Shown piece by piece: positions 36,887 to 45,240 of a stretch of DNA of 57,781 bases (the stretch's first letter is position 1; each line of letters starts with the position of its first letter). Location of the stretch: positions 1 through 57,781 of the forward strand of contig CACYWG010000011.1 in NCBI GenBank assembly GCA_902778115.1. Reading direction: 5' to 3'. Below the pieces are notes generated by a model. That model was not told the DNA's origin. It searched no databases and was given only the letters and a program-made list of their open reading frames with translations. Made by a program: the position numbers and the translations under genes. The stretch is from Oscillospiraceae bacterium. GTDB lineage: Bacteria > Bacillota > Clostridia > Oscillospirales > Oscillospiraceae.

Positions 36887-37720
36887 TTACTGCGCCTCTA
36901 CGCTGTGGTCGCGCAGGTAATTGAGCAGTTCCCGCAGACCGGCATTGTTCAGCGCACGGCCGCTTCCGTCGGCATACTCGTCGCGCAGATAGCCGTCGGC
37001 GCACAGCGACTGGCTCAGATCACCGTAGTAGGCGCCGGTGCTCACGCACACGGATTTGATCCAGCTGCTCACCTCGGCCGCCTTGTCCTTGCCGTATTCG
37101 TCGCCGGCGTAGGCCGCAGTGACGGAACAGGGGGAGAGGCAGACGATGGTCGTCTTGGGGCTTGCGTTGGCGATGCCGCGGATCAGCGCCTCATAGCTTT
37201 GCGTAAACTTCTCTTTGGTCAGATCGGCCAGACCGTCGCTGCCGACGGCGATGATCAGAACCTTGGGCTTGGCGATCAGCGCGGCGCTCGCAGGCCCGAT
37301 CTGGGACCCGTCGCCGGGATAGCGGATCGTCCAGCTGTCGGCCTCGCTCATCGGGAGGCTGCCGGTCTCACTGCTCCAGACAGAGGCGGCGCACAGTCCG
37401 GCGGCGCGCAGAGAAGCAATGCTGCTGTCGCAGAGGATGGTGAGCGAATCGAGGTATTCCTCTCCGGCGTCGGCCGTCTGCACCAGCGGATGCAGGGTGC
37501 CGTCCGCCTGCAGGCCTTCGCCCCGCTTGACGGGCGCGGCAGTTTCTTCAGCAGCGCTCTTCTCCGGCTTTTCGGACTTGAGCTGCATCACCGGCCGTTC
37601 GCGGTCCCCGTGATAGGGCGTAAAGGTCGCGGCGATCAGACCGACCAGAAGCGCCAGCACCGCCAGGCCGATGCCGGCGGCCCAGAGCAGATCTTTCATT
37701 GTTTTCAGTCGTTTGAGCAT
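36887..37720 (-). CDS. Membrane-anchored SGNH-hydrolase-like protein, probably degenerate
   Basis: A 277-residue protein with one N-terminal membrane helix (about residues 12-33) and an extracytoplasmic domain that follows the SGNH/GDSL hydrolase pattern. The blocks are degenerate: LTILCDSSIASLR stands where the GDS block lies, LIIAVGSDGL where the GxND block lies, and GRALNNAGLRELLNYLR where the DxxHP-x-AG block lies. The block I Ser context is altered and the catalytic His position appears to be Asn, so it may bind rather than cleave. The ATG at 37720 follows GGTGAT; a GTG three codons earlier is possible. Assignment to the fold is moderate. Confidence 0.6.
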   Translation of the reverse strand: MLKRLKTMKDLLWAAGIGLAVLALLVGLIAATFTPYHGDRERPVMQLKSEKPEKSAAEETAAPVKRGEGLQADGTLHPLVQTADAGEEYLDSLTILCDSSIASLRAAGLCAASVWSSETGSLPMSEADSWTIRYPGDGSQIGPASAALIAKPKVLIIAVGSDGLADLTKEKFTQSYEALIRGIANASPKTTIVCLSPCSVTAAYAGDEYGKDKAAEVSSWIKSVCVSTGAYYGDLSQSLCADGYLRDEYADGSGRALNNAGLRELLNYLRDHSVEAQ

Positions 37721-37749
37721 AGCGATCACCCAAGCCTGTCTGATAAAGT

Positions 37750-37776
37750 CAGGGCGGCGTTGCTGCGCCGCCCTGA
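37750..37776 (-). terminator. Hairpin after the EF-G paralogue gene
   Basis: A GC-rich 9 to 10-bp stem (37750-37759 with 37767-37776) with only a short T-run on the minus strand; probably ends the EF-G-type transcript. Confidence 0.6.
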
Positions 37777-37792
37777 AAATGGTTGAATCGGA

Positions 37793-39811
37793 TTACTCCT
37801 GCTCGGCCAGCGCCTTGGCCTCTTCGATGACCTTCTGCTGGACGTTGCCGGGGGCTTCCTCGTAACGGATGAACTTGCAGGTGAAGGAACCGCGGCCCTG
37901 CGTCATGGAGCGCAGGTCGATGGTGTAGCTGCTCATCTCCGCCATGGGGACTTCGGCCTCAACGGTCTGCATGCCGTCCTCGGCGGTCATGCCGAGCACG
38001 GTGCCGCGGCGCTTGGAGCTGATGTCGCTCATGATGTCGCCGAGGTTGGCATCGGGAATGGTGACCTGCAGCAGGCCGATGGGCTCAAGGATGGTGGGCT
38101 TGGCCTTGGGGATGCCGTCCTGGTAGGCCAGGCGGGCAGCGGTCTGGAAGGCCATATCGTTGGAGTCGACGGGGTGGTAGGAGCCGTCATAGAGGGTGGC
38201 CTTCAGGCCGACCAGGGGATAGCCGGCGAGAACGCCCTTCTGAACGGCGTTGCGCAGGCCCTTTTCGACGGAGGGGAAGAAGTTTTTGGGGACGGAACCG
38301 CCGAAGACTTCCTCGGCGAAGATCATATCGTCCTGCTCTTCCTGCGGCTCGAAGCGGATCCACACGTCACCGAACTGGCCGGAACCGCCGGACTGCTTCT
38401 TGTGACGGCCGTGGGCCTCGACCTTGGCCTTGATCTTCTCACGGTAGGCGACGCGGGCGGGCTTGATCTCGGTGTCGACGCCGAAGCGGCTCTTCAGCTT
38501 GGCGCAGAGCACGTCGACCTGGATGTCGCCGGCGCCGGAGATGACCATCTGGTGGGTCTCGGCGTTGTTGACGAGCGTGAAGGAGATGTCCTCCTCGTTG
38601 AGTCTGGCAAGACCGCCGGCGACCTTGTCGTCCTGGCCCTTGGTCTTGGGAGAGATGGCCATGGAGTAGCAGGGCTCGGGCATCTCGATGGCGGGCAGCT
38701 CGACCTCGTTCTTCGGATCGCAGACCGTATCGCCGGTCTTCCAATCCATCTTGCCGACGGCGACGATATCGCCGGCGCAGGCTTCACGGGTCTCAACGGT
38801 CTTCTTGCCGGTGATGGTGTACAGACGGCCGAGCTTGTCCGTGCTGTTCATGCGCGGGTTGCGCAGGGAGAGATCGGAAGTGATCTTGCCCTGGAGGACC
38901 TTCACAAAGCTGTACTTGCCGAACTGGTCGGACACGGTCTTGAACACAAAGCCCAGGGTGGCGCCGTCGGGATCGATGCCCTCAACGTCAGCGGGGGAGG
39001 GAACGTAATCGACGATGCCCTGCAGCAGAGCCTCGGTGCCGATGTTGAGCATGGCGGCGCTGGCAAACACGGGAACGACGCTGCGGTCCTTCATACCGGC
39101 GCGCAGGCCCTCGATGATGTCGCCGCTGTCGAGCTCCATGGTCTCGAAGAACTTCTCCATCAGCTCTTCGGTAGCGCCGGCGGCCGTCTCCATCAGCTCC
39201 ATGCGGAGGTCTTCCGCGTGGCCGGCGTCGGCCGCGGGGACCTCGCCCTTGACGGTCTTGCTGCCGTTGGTGGTGTAGCAGACGTTGTTGACCAGGTCGA
39301 TGACGCCCTTGCCGTCGCTCGTGGGGATGGTGACGGGAGCAACGATGCTGCCGTACTTGGCGCGCAGCGCTTCGACAACGCCGAAGAAGTCGCCGTGCTC
39401 CTCATCGTCCTTGGAGACGACGAAAGCGGTGGGCAGATTGGCAGCCTTCAGATATTTCCAGCTTCTCTCGGCACCGACGGAGATGCCGTCCTTGGCGGTG
39501 ACGAGGATGAAGCCGGCCTCAACGGCGCGCAGCGCGCAGAGGACTTCGCCCACAAAGTCAAAGTAACCCGGGCAGTCGATCACGTTGATCTTGGCACCGC
39601 CGAAATTGACCGGCGCGACGGCGGAGGAAATGGTGATCTGGCGCTTGATCTCTTCGGCGTCGTAGTCGCAGACGGTGTTGCCGTCGCTGACCTTGCCCAT
39701 GCGATCGATCGCACCGGTGACAAAGAGCATGCTCTCGGCCAGACTGGTCTTGCCGCTGTTGCCGTGGCCCAGGAGGGCGATGTTGCGAATGTTTTTGGTT
39801 TCGTAGCTCAT
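37793..39811 (-). CDS. Elongation factor G-like GTPase (EF-G paralogue)
   Basis: A 672-residue translational GTPase of the EF-G-like group found beside the main FusA in many Firmicutes. The G1 motif GHGNSGKT is at 15-22, G3 DCPGYFDF near 86, and the G4 position reads VSKDDEE instead of the usual NKxD. Domains II to V follow, including HGRHKKQSGGSGQFGDVWI and the C-terminal RRGTVLGM stretch. The start at 39811 has GAGAGGAAG. Its gene is not in the usual rpsL-rpsG-fusA-tuf operon, which fits a paralogue. Whether it works in elongation, recycling or a stress role cannot be told from sequence. Confidence 0.9.
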   Translation of the reverse strand: MSYETKNIRNIALLGHGNSGKTSLAESMLFVTGAIDRMGKVSDGNTVCDYDAEEIKRQITISSAVAPVNFGGAKINVIDCPGYFDFVGEVLCALRAVEAGFILVTAKDGISVGAERSWKYLKAANLPTAFVVSKDDEEHGDFFGVVEALRAKYGSIVAPVTIPTSDGKGVIDLVNNVCYTTNGSKTVKGEVPAADAGHAEDLRMELMETAAGATEELMEKFFETMELDSGDIIEGLRAGMKDRSVVPVFASAAMLNIGTEALLQGIVDYVPSPADVEGIDPDGATLGFVFKTVSDQFGKYSFVKVLQGKITSDLSLRNPRMNSTDKLGRLYTITGKKTVETREACAGDIVAVGKMDWKTGDTVCDPKNEVELPAIEMPEPCYSMAISPKTKGQDDKVAGGLARLNEEDISFTLVNNAETHQMVISGAGDIQVDVLCAKLKSRFGVDTEIKPARVAYREKIKAKVEAHGRHKKQSGGSGQFGDVWIRFEPQEEQDDMIFAEEVFGGSVPKNFFPSVEKGLRNAVQKGVLAGYPLVGLKATLYDGSYHPVDSNDMAFQTAARLAYQDGIPKAKPTILEPIGLLQVTIPDANLGDIMSDISSKRRGTVLGMTAEDGMQTVEAEVPMAEMSSYTIDLRSMTQGRGSFTCKFIRYEEAPGNVQQKVIEEAKALAEQE

Positions 39812-39867
39812 GTGTTGCTTCCTCTCTGTTAGAATATATGGCAAAGGGTTAATTTCGCAATCAATTT

Positions 39868-39897
39868 ATTATACACTATAAAATACGGGTTTGGCAA
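39868..39897 (-). promoter_or_regulatory. Promoter of the EF-G-like gene
   Basis: Minus-strand TTGCCA (39892-39897) and TATAAT (39868-39873), 18-bp spacing. Confidence 0.65.
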
Positions 39898-39965
39898 CAC
39901 CAATTTTTATCCGGATCCCCGGATTTCACCCTTGAACAGGCGGGAGAAAGGCCGGAAATGGACTC

Positions 39966-39994
39966 TTTTCAAGCCCGTGAAAACGTGCTATAGT
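39966..39994 (+). promoter_or_regulatory. Candidate promoter of the EEP-family gene
   Basis: TTTTCA (39966-39971) and TATAGT (39989-39994), 17-bp spacing; the -35 box is weak. Confidence 0.5.
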
Positions 39995-40026
39995 ATAAAA
40001 CAGTATGAGAAACAGGAGGCTTCCCT

Positions 40027-41112
40027 ATGAAAAAAGTATTATTGGGCCTGTTGAAGCTGCTGCTTGTTCTTGTTTTGGTTGTTGTGATCGGCCTCGGCGG
40101 CCTGATCGGCTGGCTGAGCTATACCGAATATAAGCCCGCAGACAGGGAAACGATGGAATTCTTCGCCACCACGATCGACGCGGACGCGCTGCCGGCCGGG
40201 GAGAGCATCGACCTGCTCAGCTGGAACATCGGCTATGCCGGCCTCGGCGCCGGATCCGATTTCTTCATGGACGGCGGCAAGAGCGCCCGCTCGGCGGACA
40301 AAATGCAGGTCAGCGAATACCTGGCCGGGATCTACAGCACGATCTACAACGGCGAACGGGAGCCGGACCTGATCCTGCTGCAGGAGGTCGAGACCGATTC
40401 CGCCCGTACCTACGGCATCAACGAGGCCGAGCAGCTCGGCCGCGGCAACGCCGTATTCGCGCTCAACTATTCCTGCCCCTTCGTGCCGATGCCGCTGCCC
40501 CCGCAGATGCCGATGGGCAAGGTCAACAGCGGCCTGCTGACCACCACCCGCTACGACGTCGAAAGCGCGGAGCGCCTGTCGCTGCCCTGCCCCTTCTCCT
40601 GGCCGCTGCGCATCGCCAACCTCAAGCGCTGCCTGCTGGTGAGCTATCTGCCGATCGAGGGCTCGGACAAGCAGCTGGTGCTGGTCAACCTCCATCTGGA
40701 GGCCTATGACGACGGCGAAGGCAAGCTGGCCCAGACCAAGGCGCTCAACGACTTTCTGCAGGACGAGTATGCCAAAGGCAACTACGTGATCGCCGGCGGC
40801 GACTTCAACCAGACCTTCCCCGGAGGACTGGACAGTTATCCGGTCGTCAACTCCGCGTTCTGGGCGCCCGGTACGCTGACGGAGGATATGCTGCCTGCGG
40901 GCTGGAGCTTCGCTTACAGTCTCGACGTGCCGAGCTGCCGCCTGCTCAACCAGCCTTATAACCCCGCCGATACGGTCAACACGCAGTACTATGTGATCGA
41001 CGGCTTCATCCTCTCCCCGAACGTGGAACTGGAAACGGTGGAAACCCTCGATCTCGGCTTCGCCGATTCCGACCACAACCCGGTGCACATCAGCGTGAAG
41101 CTTGCCGGCTGA
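40027..41112 (+). CDS. Membrane-anchored endonuclease/exonuclease/phosphatase family protein
   Basis: A 361-residue protein with one N-terminal membrane helix (about residues 8-30) and an EEP-fold domain outside. The fold's metal and catalytic blocks are visible: LLSWNIGY (about 63), LLQEVE (about 119), NLHLEAYDDGEG (about 223), GGDFNQ (about 258) and DSDHNPV near the end. The family includes nucleases, sphingomyelinases and inositol phosphatases; being exported, a phospholipid- or nucleic-acid-degrading role is possible. It has an AGGAGG site, is monocistronic and ends in a strong bidirectional terminator. Confidence 0.88.
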   Translation: MKKVLLGLLKLLLVLVLVVVIGLGGLIGWLSYTEYKPADRETMEFFATTIDADALPAGESIDLLSWNIGYAGLGAGSDFFMDGGKSARSADKMQVSEYLAGIYSTIYNGEREPDLILLQEVETDSARTYGINEAEQLGRGNAVFALNYSCPFVPMPLPPQMPMGKVNSGLLTTTRYDVESAERLSLPCPFSWPLRIANLKRCLLVSYLPIEGSDKQLVLVNLHLEAYDDGEGKLAQTKALNDFLQDEYAKGNYVIAGGDFNQTFPGGLDSYPVVNSAFWAPGTLTEDMLPAGWSFAYSLDVPSCRLLNQPYNPADTVNTQYYVIDGFILSPNVELETVETLDLGFADSDHNPVHISVKLAG

Positions 41113-41120
41113 GAATAATG

Positions 41121-41155
41121 AAAAAAACAGCTCCTGTCACAGGAGCTGTTTTTTT
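41121..41155. terminator. Bidirectional terminator
   Basis: A 15-bp stem including the A/T flanks (41121-41135 with 41141-41155), loop GTCAC, between the EEP gene and the convergent NifX-like gene. Confidence 0.93.
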
Positions 41156-41167
41156 GTTGCTTTTTCT

Positions 41168-41611
41168 TCAGCAGCCGCAGGAGCCGCCGCAGCCGCAGCC
41201 GCAGTCTCCGCCCTCGCCGTCGCCGCAGCTTCCGCCGCAGCCGGAGCAGCCGCCGCAGCTTCCGCCGGAGCAGCCGCCGGCCTCGCCGCCGGGGATGATG
41301 GGCAGACGGCCGAGCACCAGCAGCTCCGCCGCCGTGTCCGCGTCGCCGCAGTAGCCGACCACCGGCACGATACCGTAGCTGAGCAGCGTCGCCTTGGCCT
41401 CGCCGCCCATGTTGCCGCTGAGCACCGCGGCCACGTCCTCGGCCTTCATCAGATCGGCCATGGCCTGGTGGCCGTGGCGGTCGGTCACGTCGATGAGCTT
41501 CTTGGTCGTATTGCTCATGTCGTCCAGATCAAAATCATAGATGGCGAAGCATTCAGCGTGCCCGAAATGCTCGTAGATCTCGCCGTCCTTGTAGCTTACC
41601 GCAACTTTCAT
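41168..41611 (-). CDS. NifX/NifB-type iron-molybdenum-cofactor-binding-like protein with Cys-Gly-rich tail
   Basis: A 147-residue protein of the dinitrogenase iron-molybdenum cofactor family (COG1433). Residues 1-108 form the RNase H-like fold (MKVAVSYKDGEIYEHFGHAE, then VLSGNMGGEAKATLLSYGI). The last 40 residues are almost only G, C and S, with about eleven Cys, several in CGCGC- or CSGCGG-like groups, and probably bind metal or an iron-sulfur centre. It overlaps the Mrp-type gene by 4 bp. In anaerobes such pairs occur without nitrogenase and are thought to carry Fe-S or other metal cofactors; that role is inferred here. Confidence 0.88.
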   Translation of the reverse strand: MKVAVSYKDGEIYEHFGHAECFAIYDFDLDDMSNTTKKLIDVTDRHGHQAMADLMKAEDVAAVLSGNMGGEAKATLLSYGIVPVVGYCGDADTAAELLVLGRLPIIPGGEAGGCSGGSCGGCSGCGGSCGDGEGGDCGCGCGGSCGC

Positions 41612-42432
41612 TTCAGCAGGCCCTCCACAACGTCGGCCATCGGCGCGATATGGGAGCCGTCAACAGATTCCACTTCACCGGCGTCGACCATCGTCGCAAC
41701 GGCCGGGTCGATCGGCAGGCGCACGGAGTGGGGGATGTTGAAGGTCTTCGCCGTCTCCTCCGCGTGGCTCTCGCCGAAGATGGCGTGCTCTTTGCCGCAG
41801 TCGGGGCACTTGAAATAGGACATGTTTTCCACCAGACCGAGCACGGGCACCTTCATCAGGCCAGCCATATTGACGGCCTTGGCCACGATCATGCTCACCA
41901 GGTCCTGGGGACTCGTGACGATGATGACGCCGTCAATCGGCAGGGACTGGAACACCGTCAGCGGCACGTCGCCGGTTCCGGGAGGCATGTCGACAAACAT
42001 GAAGTCCACGTCCTGCCACAGCACATCCGTCCAGAACTGGGTGACGGCGCCGGCGATGACCGGGCCGCGCCAGACGACGGGAGCTGTCTCCTCTTCCAGG
42101 ATCAGGTTCATGCTCATCATCTGCACGCCGCTGTGGCTGGTGACCGGCAGCAGGTACTCGTCCGTACCGTAGGCATGCTGGGTGACGCCGAAGGCCGTCG
42201 GGATCGAGGGACCGGTGATGTCCGCGTCCAAAATGGCGGCCTGGTAGCCGCGGCGCTGCATCTCGCAGGCCAGCAGGCTCGTCACCAGGGATTTGCCGAC
42301 GCCGCCCTTGCCGCTGACGACGGCGATGACCTTTTTCACCGAAGCGCCTTCGCGCAGGCTCTTCCGGAAATCTGCCTGGCGGCTGGCGCAGTCGGCCTGG
42401 CAGGTGGAGCAATCATGGGTGCATTCGCTCAT
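41608..42432 (-). CDS. Mrp/NBP35-family iron-sulfur cluster carrier ATPase
   Basis: A 274-residue P-loop ATPase of the ApbC/Mrp group that carries Fe-S clusters to target proteins. The deviant Walker A is SGKGGVGKS (residues 40-48), the switch region is VDMPPGTGD, and the cluster-binding pair lies in FKCPDCGK (about 205). The N-terminus has a Cys-rich CTHDCSTCQADC segment (residues 4-15), as in NBP35-like forms. It is first in a two-gene operon with the NifX-like protein and has its own promoter. The start has a GAGGAA site. Confidence 0.92.
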   Translation of the reverse strand: MSECTHDCSTCQADCASRQADFRKSLREGASVKKVIAVVSGKGGVGKSLVTSLLACEMQRRGYQAAILDADITGPSIPTAFGVTQHAYGTDEYLLPVTSHSGVQMMSMNLILEEETAPVVWRGPVIAGAVTQFWTDVLWQDVDFMFVDMPPGTGDVPLTVFQSLPIDGVIIVTSPQDLVSMIVAKAVNMAGLMKVPVLGLVENMSYFKCPDCGKEHAIFGESHAEETAKTFNIPHSVRLPIDPAVATMVDAGEVESVDGSHIAPMADVVEGLLK

Positions 42433-42482
42433 ATTTTCATGTTCCTCACTGACTATTATTTTCCGCAGGCGCGGTATTACCT

Positions 42483-42510
42483 ATTATACCCCAAAAGGCA
42501 TTTCTGTCAA
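42483..42510 (-). promoter_or_regulatory. Promoter of the Mrp-NifX operon
   Basis: Minus-strand TTGACA (42505-42510) and TATAAT (42483-42488), both exact consensus, 16-bp spacing. Confidence 0.82.
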
Positions 42511-42578
42511 TTCTTCTTTCTCTTTCGGCGGCTTGCGGTGGAAAAATCTTAAAATTTAGAAATATTTTATTTTTTCTG

Positions 42579-42607
42579 TTAACATAACGTAAAAACCAGT
42601 GTATAAT
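42579..42607 (+). promoter_or_regulatory. Promoter of the polysaccharide deacetylase-ogt operon
   Basis: TTAACA (42579-42584) and TATAAT (42602-42607), 17-bp spacing. Confidence 0.78.
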
Positions 42608-42640
42608 GCAGCCGAAGAAACAGAAAAACCGGGGGAAAGC

Positions 42641-44092
42641 ATGGCTACTGGAAAGAATCGAAGAAAAACCCGCTCAATCATCTGGGGCATCGCCTCCGGA
42701 TTGATGACGGTCCTGATGCTGATGACGCTGCTGGTGATCCTGGACGGACGCCACAACGAGATCGTCCTGCTGGGCGATGAGAGCCTTGTGCTGGAATACG
42801 GGGAGAGCTTTGAGGATCCCGGCGTGGAGATCCGCGAGGTCGGCAGGGTTTTTCCCACCACGAAGGAGCCGGAGATCGTCGCCCCGATCAACGAGTTTGA
42901 CCCGACACAGCTCGGTCTGCAGCGCCTGGAATATCTGGTCGTCGACAACGGCAGGGAAAAGCAGTTTTACCGGGAGATCACGGTCGTTGACACACAGAAG
43001 CCCGTCATCGAGCTGCTCCCGATCCAGGAGGGGCAGGAGCCGAGCTGGATGCGCGGCTATATCGAGCCCGGCTTTACGGCCGAGGACAACGTGGACGGCG
43101 ATATGACCAACTTCGTGGAAGTGACCGTCCTGGACGACCGCGTCGTCTACAGCGTCACGGACAGCTCCGGCAACGAGGCGGTCGTTGAGCGCGCGCTGCC
43201 CGCGGGCCTGGACGCACCGGCCATCGAGCTGACCGGCGGAGAGGACTTTACCATGCAGGCCTGCATGAGCTGGGAGGATCCCGGCTTTACCGTGACGGAC
43301 GGGCAGGGCAGCGACCTGAGCCAGTATGTCACGGTGGACGGCTCGGTCACGCCCTATCGCAGCGGCGAATACGAGCTGGTCTACACCCTGACCAACTTCG
43401 CCGGCGAGAGCGTCACGGCCACGCGGCATGTGACCGTCGAGCCGGTCGTGCAGTCCGACACCGTCTATCCCGAGCGCAAGACCATCTACCTGACCTTTGA
43501 CGACGGCCCGAGCTACTATACGCCGCATCTGCTGGATATATTGGCCAAGTACAACGTCAAGGTGACCTTTTTCATCACCGGCAACCACCCGGACTATGTC
43601 GACTGCATCGGCCGGGCCTACCGGGAGGGACACTCGATCGGTGTTCACAGCTATACGCACAACTACTGGAACATTTACGCCAGCGAAGAGGCCTACTTTG
43701 ACGACTTCAATCTCTGCGAGGATCTGATCTACGAGCAGACCGGCGAGTATACCAAGCTCTTCCGCTTCCCCGGCGGCAGCTCCAACACAGTCAGTAACTT
43801 CAACCCCGGCATTATGAGCCGCCTGACCAAGACCATGACCGATATGGGCTACTATTATTTCGACTGGAATGTTACCAGCGGCGACGCCGGCGAAACCACG
43901 GACACCGACCAGGTCTACTGGAACGTCATCAGCTCCTGCACGTCCAACGTCAGCGTCGTGCTGCAGCACGATATCAAGGGCTTCAGCGTGGACGCGGTCG
44001 AGCGCATCATCGTCTGGGGCCTCAATAACGGCTACCAGTTCCTGCCGCTGGAGGAGAGCTCCTACGGCGCGCACCACGGGATCAACAACTGA
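42641..44092 (+). CDS. Membrane-anchored polysaccharide deacetylase with Ig-like domains
   Basis: A 483-residue envelope enzyme. One N-terminal membrane helix (about residues 14-35) is followed by three beta-rich, DUF5011-like units (about 45-270; each with an EDPG- or EPGF-type motif and VxVxDTxxP-like junctions). A NodB deacetylase domain comes last (about 283-470). NodB motifs are LTFDDGPS, HSYTH, RFPGG and DWNVTSGD, with a final LQHD. It should remove acetyl groups from peptidoglycan or another cell-wall glycan. The start at 42641 follows GGGGGAAAG; the in-frame GTG at 42599 overlaps the -10 box. It is coupled to ogt by a TGATG overlap. Confidence 0.9.
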   Translation: MATGKNRRKTRSIIWGIASGLMTVLMLMTLLVILDGRHNEIVLLGDESLVLEYGESFEDPGVEIREVGRVFPTTKEPEIVAPINEFDPTQLGLQRLEYLVVDNGREKQFYREITVVDTQKPVIELLPIQEGQEPSWMRGYIEPGFTAEDNVDGDMTNFVEVTVLDDRVVYSVTDSSGNEAVVERALPAGLDAPAIELTGGEDFTMQACMSWEDPGFTVTDGQGSDLSQYVTVDGSVTPYRSGEYELVYTLTNFAGESVTATRHVTVEPVVQSDTVYPERKTIYLTFDDGPSYYTPHLLDILAKYNVKVTFFITGNHPDYVDCIGRAYREGHSIGVHSYTHNYWNIYASEEAYFDDFNLCEDLIYEQTGEYTKLFRFPGGSSNTVSNFNPGIMSRLTKTMTDMGYYYFDWNVTSGDAGETTDTDQVYWNVISSCTSNVSVVLQHDIKGFSVDAVERIIVWGLNNGYQFLPLEESSYGAHHGINN

Positions 44093-44547
44093 TGGACTGC
44101 GTGATCCGTACGCCGCTCGGGCCGATGCTCTTGGAAGAGCGGGAGGGCGCCGTCACCGCGCTTCGCTTTGCTGCAGAAGACGAGGACTCGTTGCTTCCGC
44201 CGCCGGAAACGGAACTGGCCAAACGCACGGAAGCGTGGCTGCGGGCGTATTTTGCCGGGAAGAATCCGGCCGTCGATCTGCCGCTCGCTCCCGCGGGCAC
44301 GGCCTTTCAGCGCCGTGTCTGGCAGGCCTGCTGCGGCGTCCCGTACGGCGAGACACGCAGCTACGGCGAGCTGGCCCGGAAGATCGGCTGCCGCAGCGCC
44401 AGAGCGGTCGGTGCGGCGCTCGGCAAGAACCCGGTCTGGCTGCTGATCCCCTGTCACCGGATTGTCGGCAGCGGGGGAGGACTGACCGGCTATGCCGGCG
44501 GTCTCGAAAAGAAAGCCGCGCTGCTGGCCATCGAACGGCAGGCATAA
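44092..44547 (+). CDS. ogt: Methylated-DNA-[protein]-cysteine S-methyltransferase
   Basis: A 151-residue suicide DNA-repair protein that moves methyl groups from O6-methylguanine to its own cysteine. The active site IPCHRIV is visible near residue 120, preceded by the helix-turn-helix region (VPYGETRSYGELARKIG) and the Arg-finger helix (RAVGAALGKNP). Length is normal. Its ATG overlaps the deacetylase stop by one base (TGATG), so the repair gene is co-translated with an unrelated envelope gene. A strong terminator follows. Confidence 0.95.
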   Translation: MDCVIRTPLGPMLLEEREGAVTALRFAAEDEDSLLPPPETELAKRTEAWLRAYFAGKNPAVDLPLAPAGTAFQRRVWQACCGVPYGETRSYGELARKIGCRSARAVGAALGKNPVWLLIPCHRIVGSGGGLTGYAGGLEKKAALLAIERQA

Positions 44548-44581
44548 AAAAACAAGCCTTCGGATTCATCCGAAGGCTTGT
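44546..44581. terminator. Bidirectional terminator
   Basis: A 13-bp perfect stem (44552-44564 with 44569-44581), loop TTCA, with an A-run at 44546-44552 that serves hsp20 on the minus strand. Confidence 0.92.
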
Positions 44582-44594
44582 CTGTTTTCGGCGC

Positions 44595-45032
44595 TTACTT
44601 GATCTCCAGGCTGCGCTTGGCCGGGGCCTGCTCGACCTTTTTGGGCATGGTCAGGGTCAGGATGCCGTCATTGTAAGCGGCCTCGATCGCATCGACATTG
44701 ATGCCGGACACGTCGAAGCTGCGGCTGAAGGAGCCGTAGAACCGCTCGCGCTTGACGTAGTTGGGCTTGCTGTTCTCGTCATTTTCAACCTTGCGCTCGG
44801 CGCTGATGGTCAGCACGTCATTTTCCACGTCGATGCTGATATCTTCCTTCTTGAAGCCGGGCAGCTCAGCCTGCAGCTGATAGGCGTCGCCTGTGTCGAT
44901 CACGTCGGTGCGGAAGGCGCTGACGCTGTGGCCGTTGCCCCAGAAGCTGCGCTCCATATCCTCCAGCTCGCGGAAGGGATCAAAATTAGCCATGCGGCGC
45001 ATATGATGGTCAAAAGGAATCAGTTCGAACAT
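44595..45032 (-). CDS. Small heat-shock protein, Hsp20/alpha-crystallin family
   Basis: A 145-residue holdase chaperone that binds unfolding proteins. The alpha-crystallin domain covers about residues 40-130 (AYQLQAELPGFKKEDISIDV, ERFYGSFSRSFDV, AAYNDGILTLTMPK). The C-terminal tail lacks a textbook I-x-I motif, but LEIK at the very end may serve. The start has a GGAGG site. A perfect CIRCE operator lies 132 bp upstream, so HrcA repression is expected. The gene is monocistronic. Confidence 0.94.
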   Translation of the reverse strand: MFELIPFDHHMRRMANFDPFRELEDMERSFWGNGHSVSAFRTDVIDTGDAYQLQAELPGFKKEDISIDVENDVLTISAERKVENDENSKPNYVKRERFYGSFSRSFDVSGINVDAIEAAYNDGILTLTMPKKVEQAPAKRSLEIK

Positions 45033-45163
45033 AATCTATACCTCCAAAAATTTTATTACACATTCAATTTGAAGAAGCTTTCGCATCTCTCGTTTCTTCA
45101 TGTATATAAAATACGATACGAAAATTAACAAATATAGTGTATCATATGAACAAACTGTGATTA

Positions 45164-45190
45164 TTAGCACTCTAACAAAAAGAGTGCTAA
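45164..45190. promoter_or_regulatory. CIRCE operator (HrcA-binding site)
   Basis: An exact TTAGCACTC (45164-45172), 9-bp spacer, GAGTGCTAA (45182-45190). This is the HrcA operator normally found before groESL and hrcA-grpE-dnaKJ; here it precedes hsp20 on the minus strand. Confidence 0.95.
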
Positions 45191-45240
45191 TATAGAACAA
45201 AAAGAAATCCCGCTGTGTAGGATGCGCAGCGGGGTTTCGA

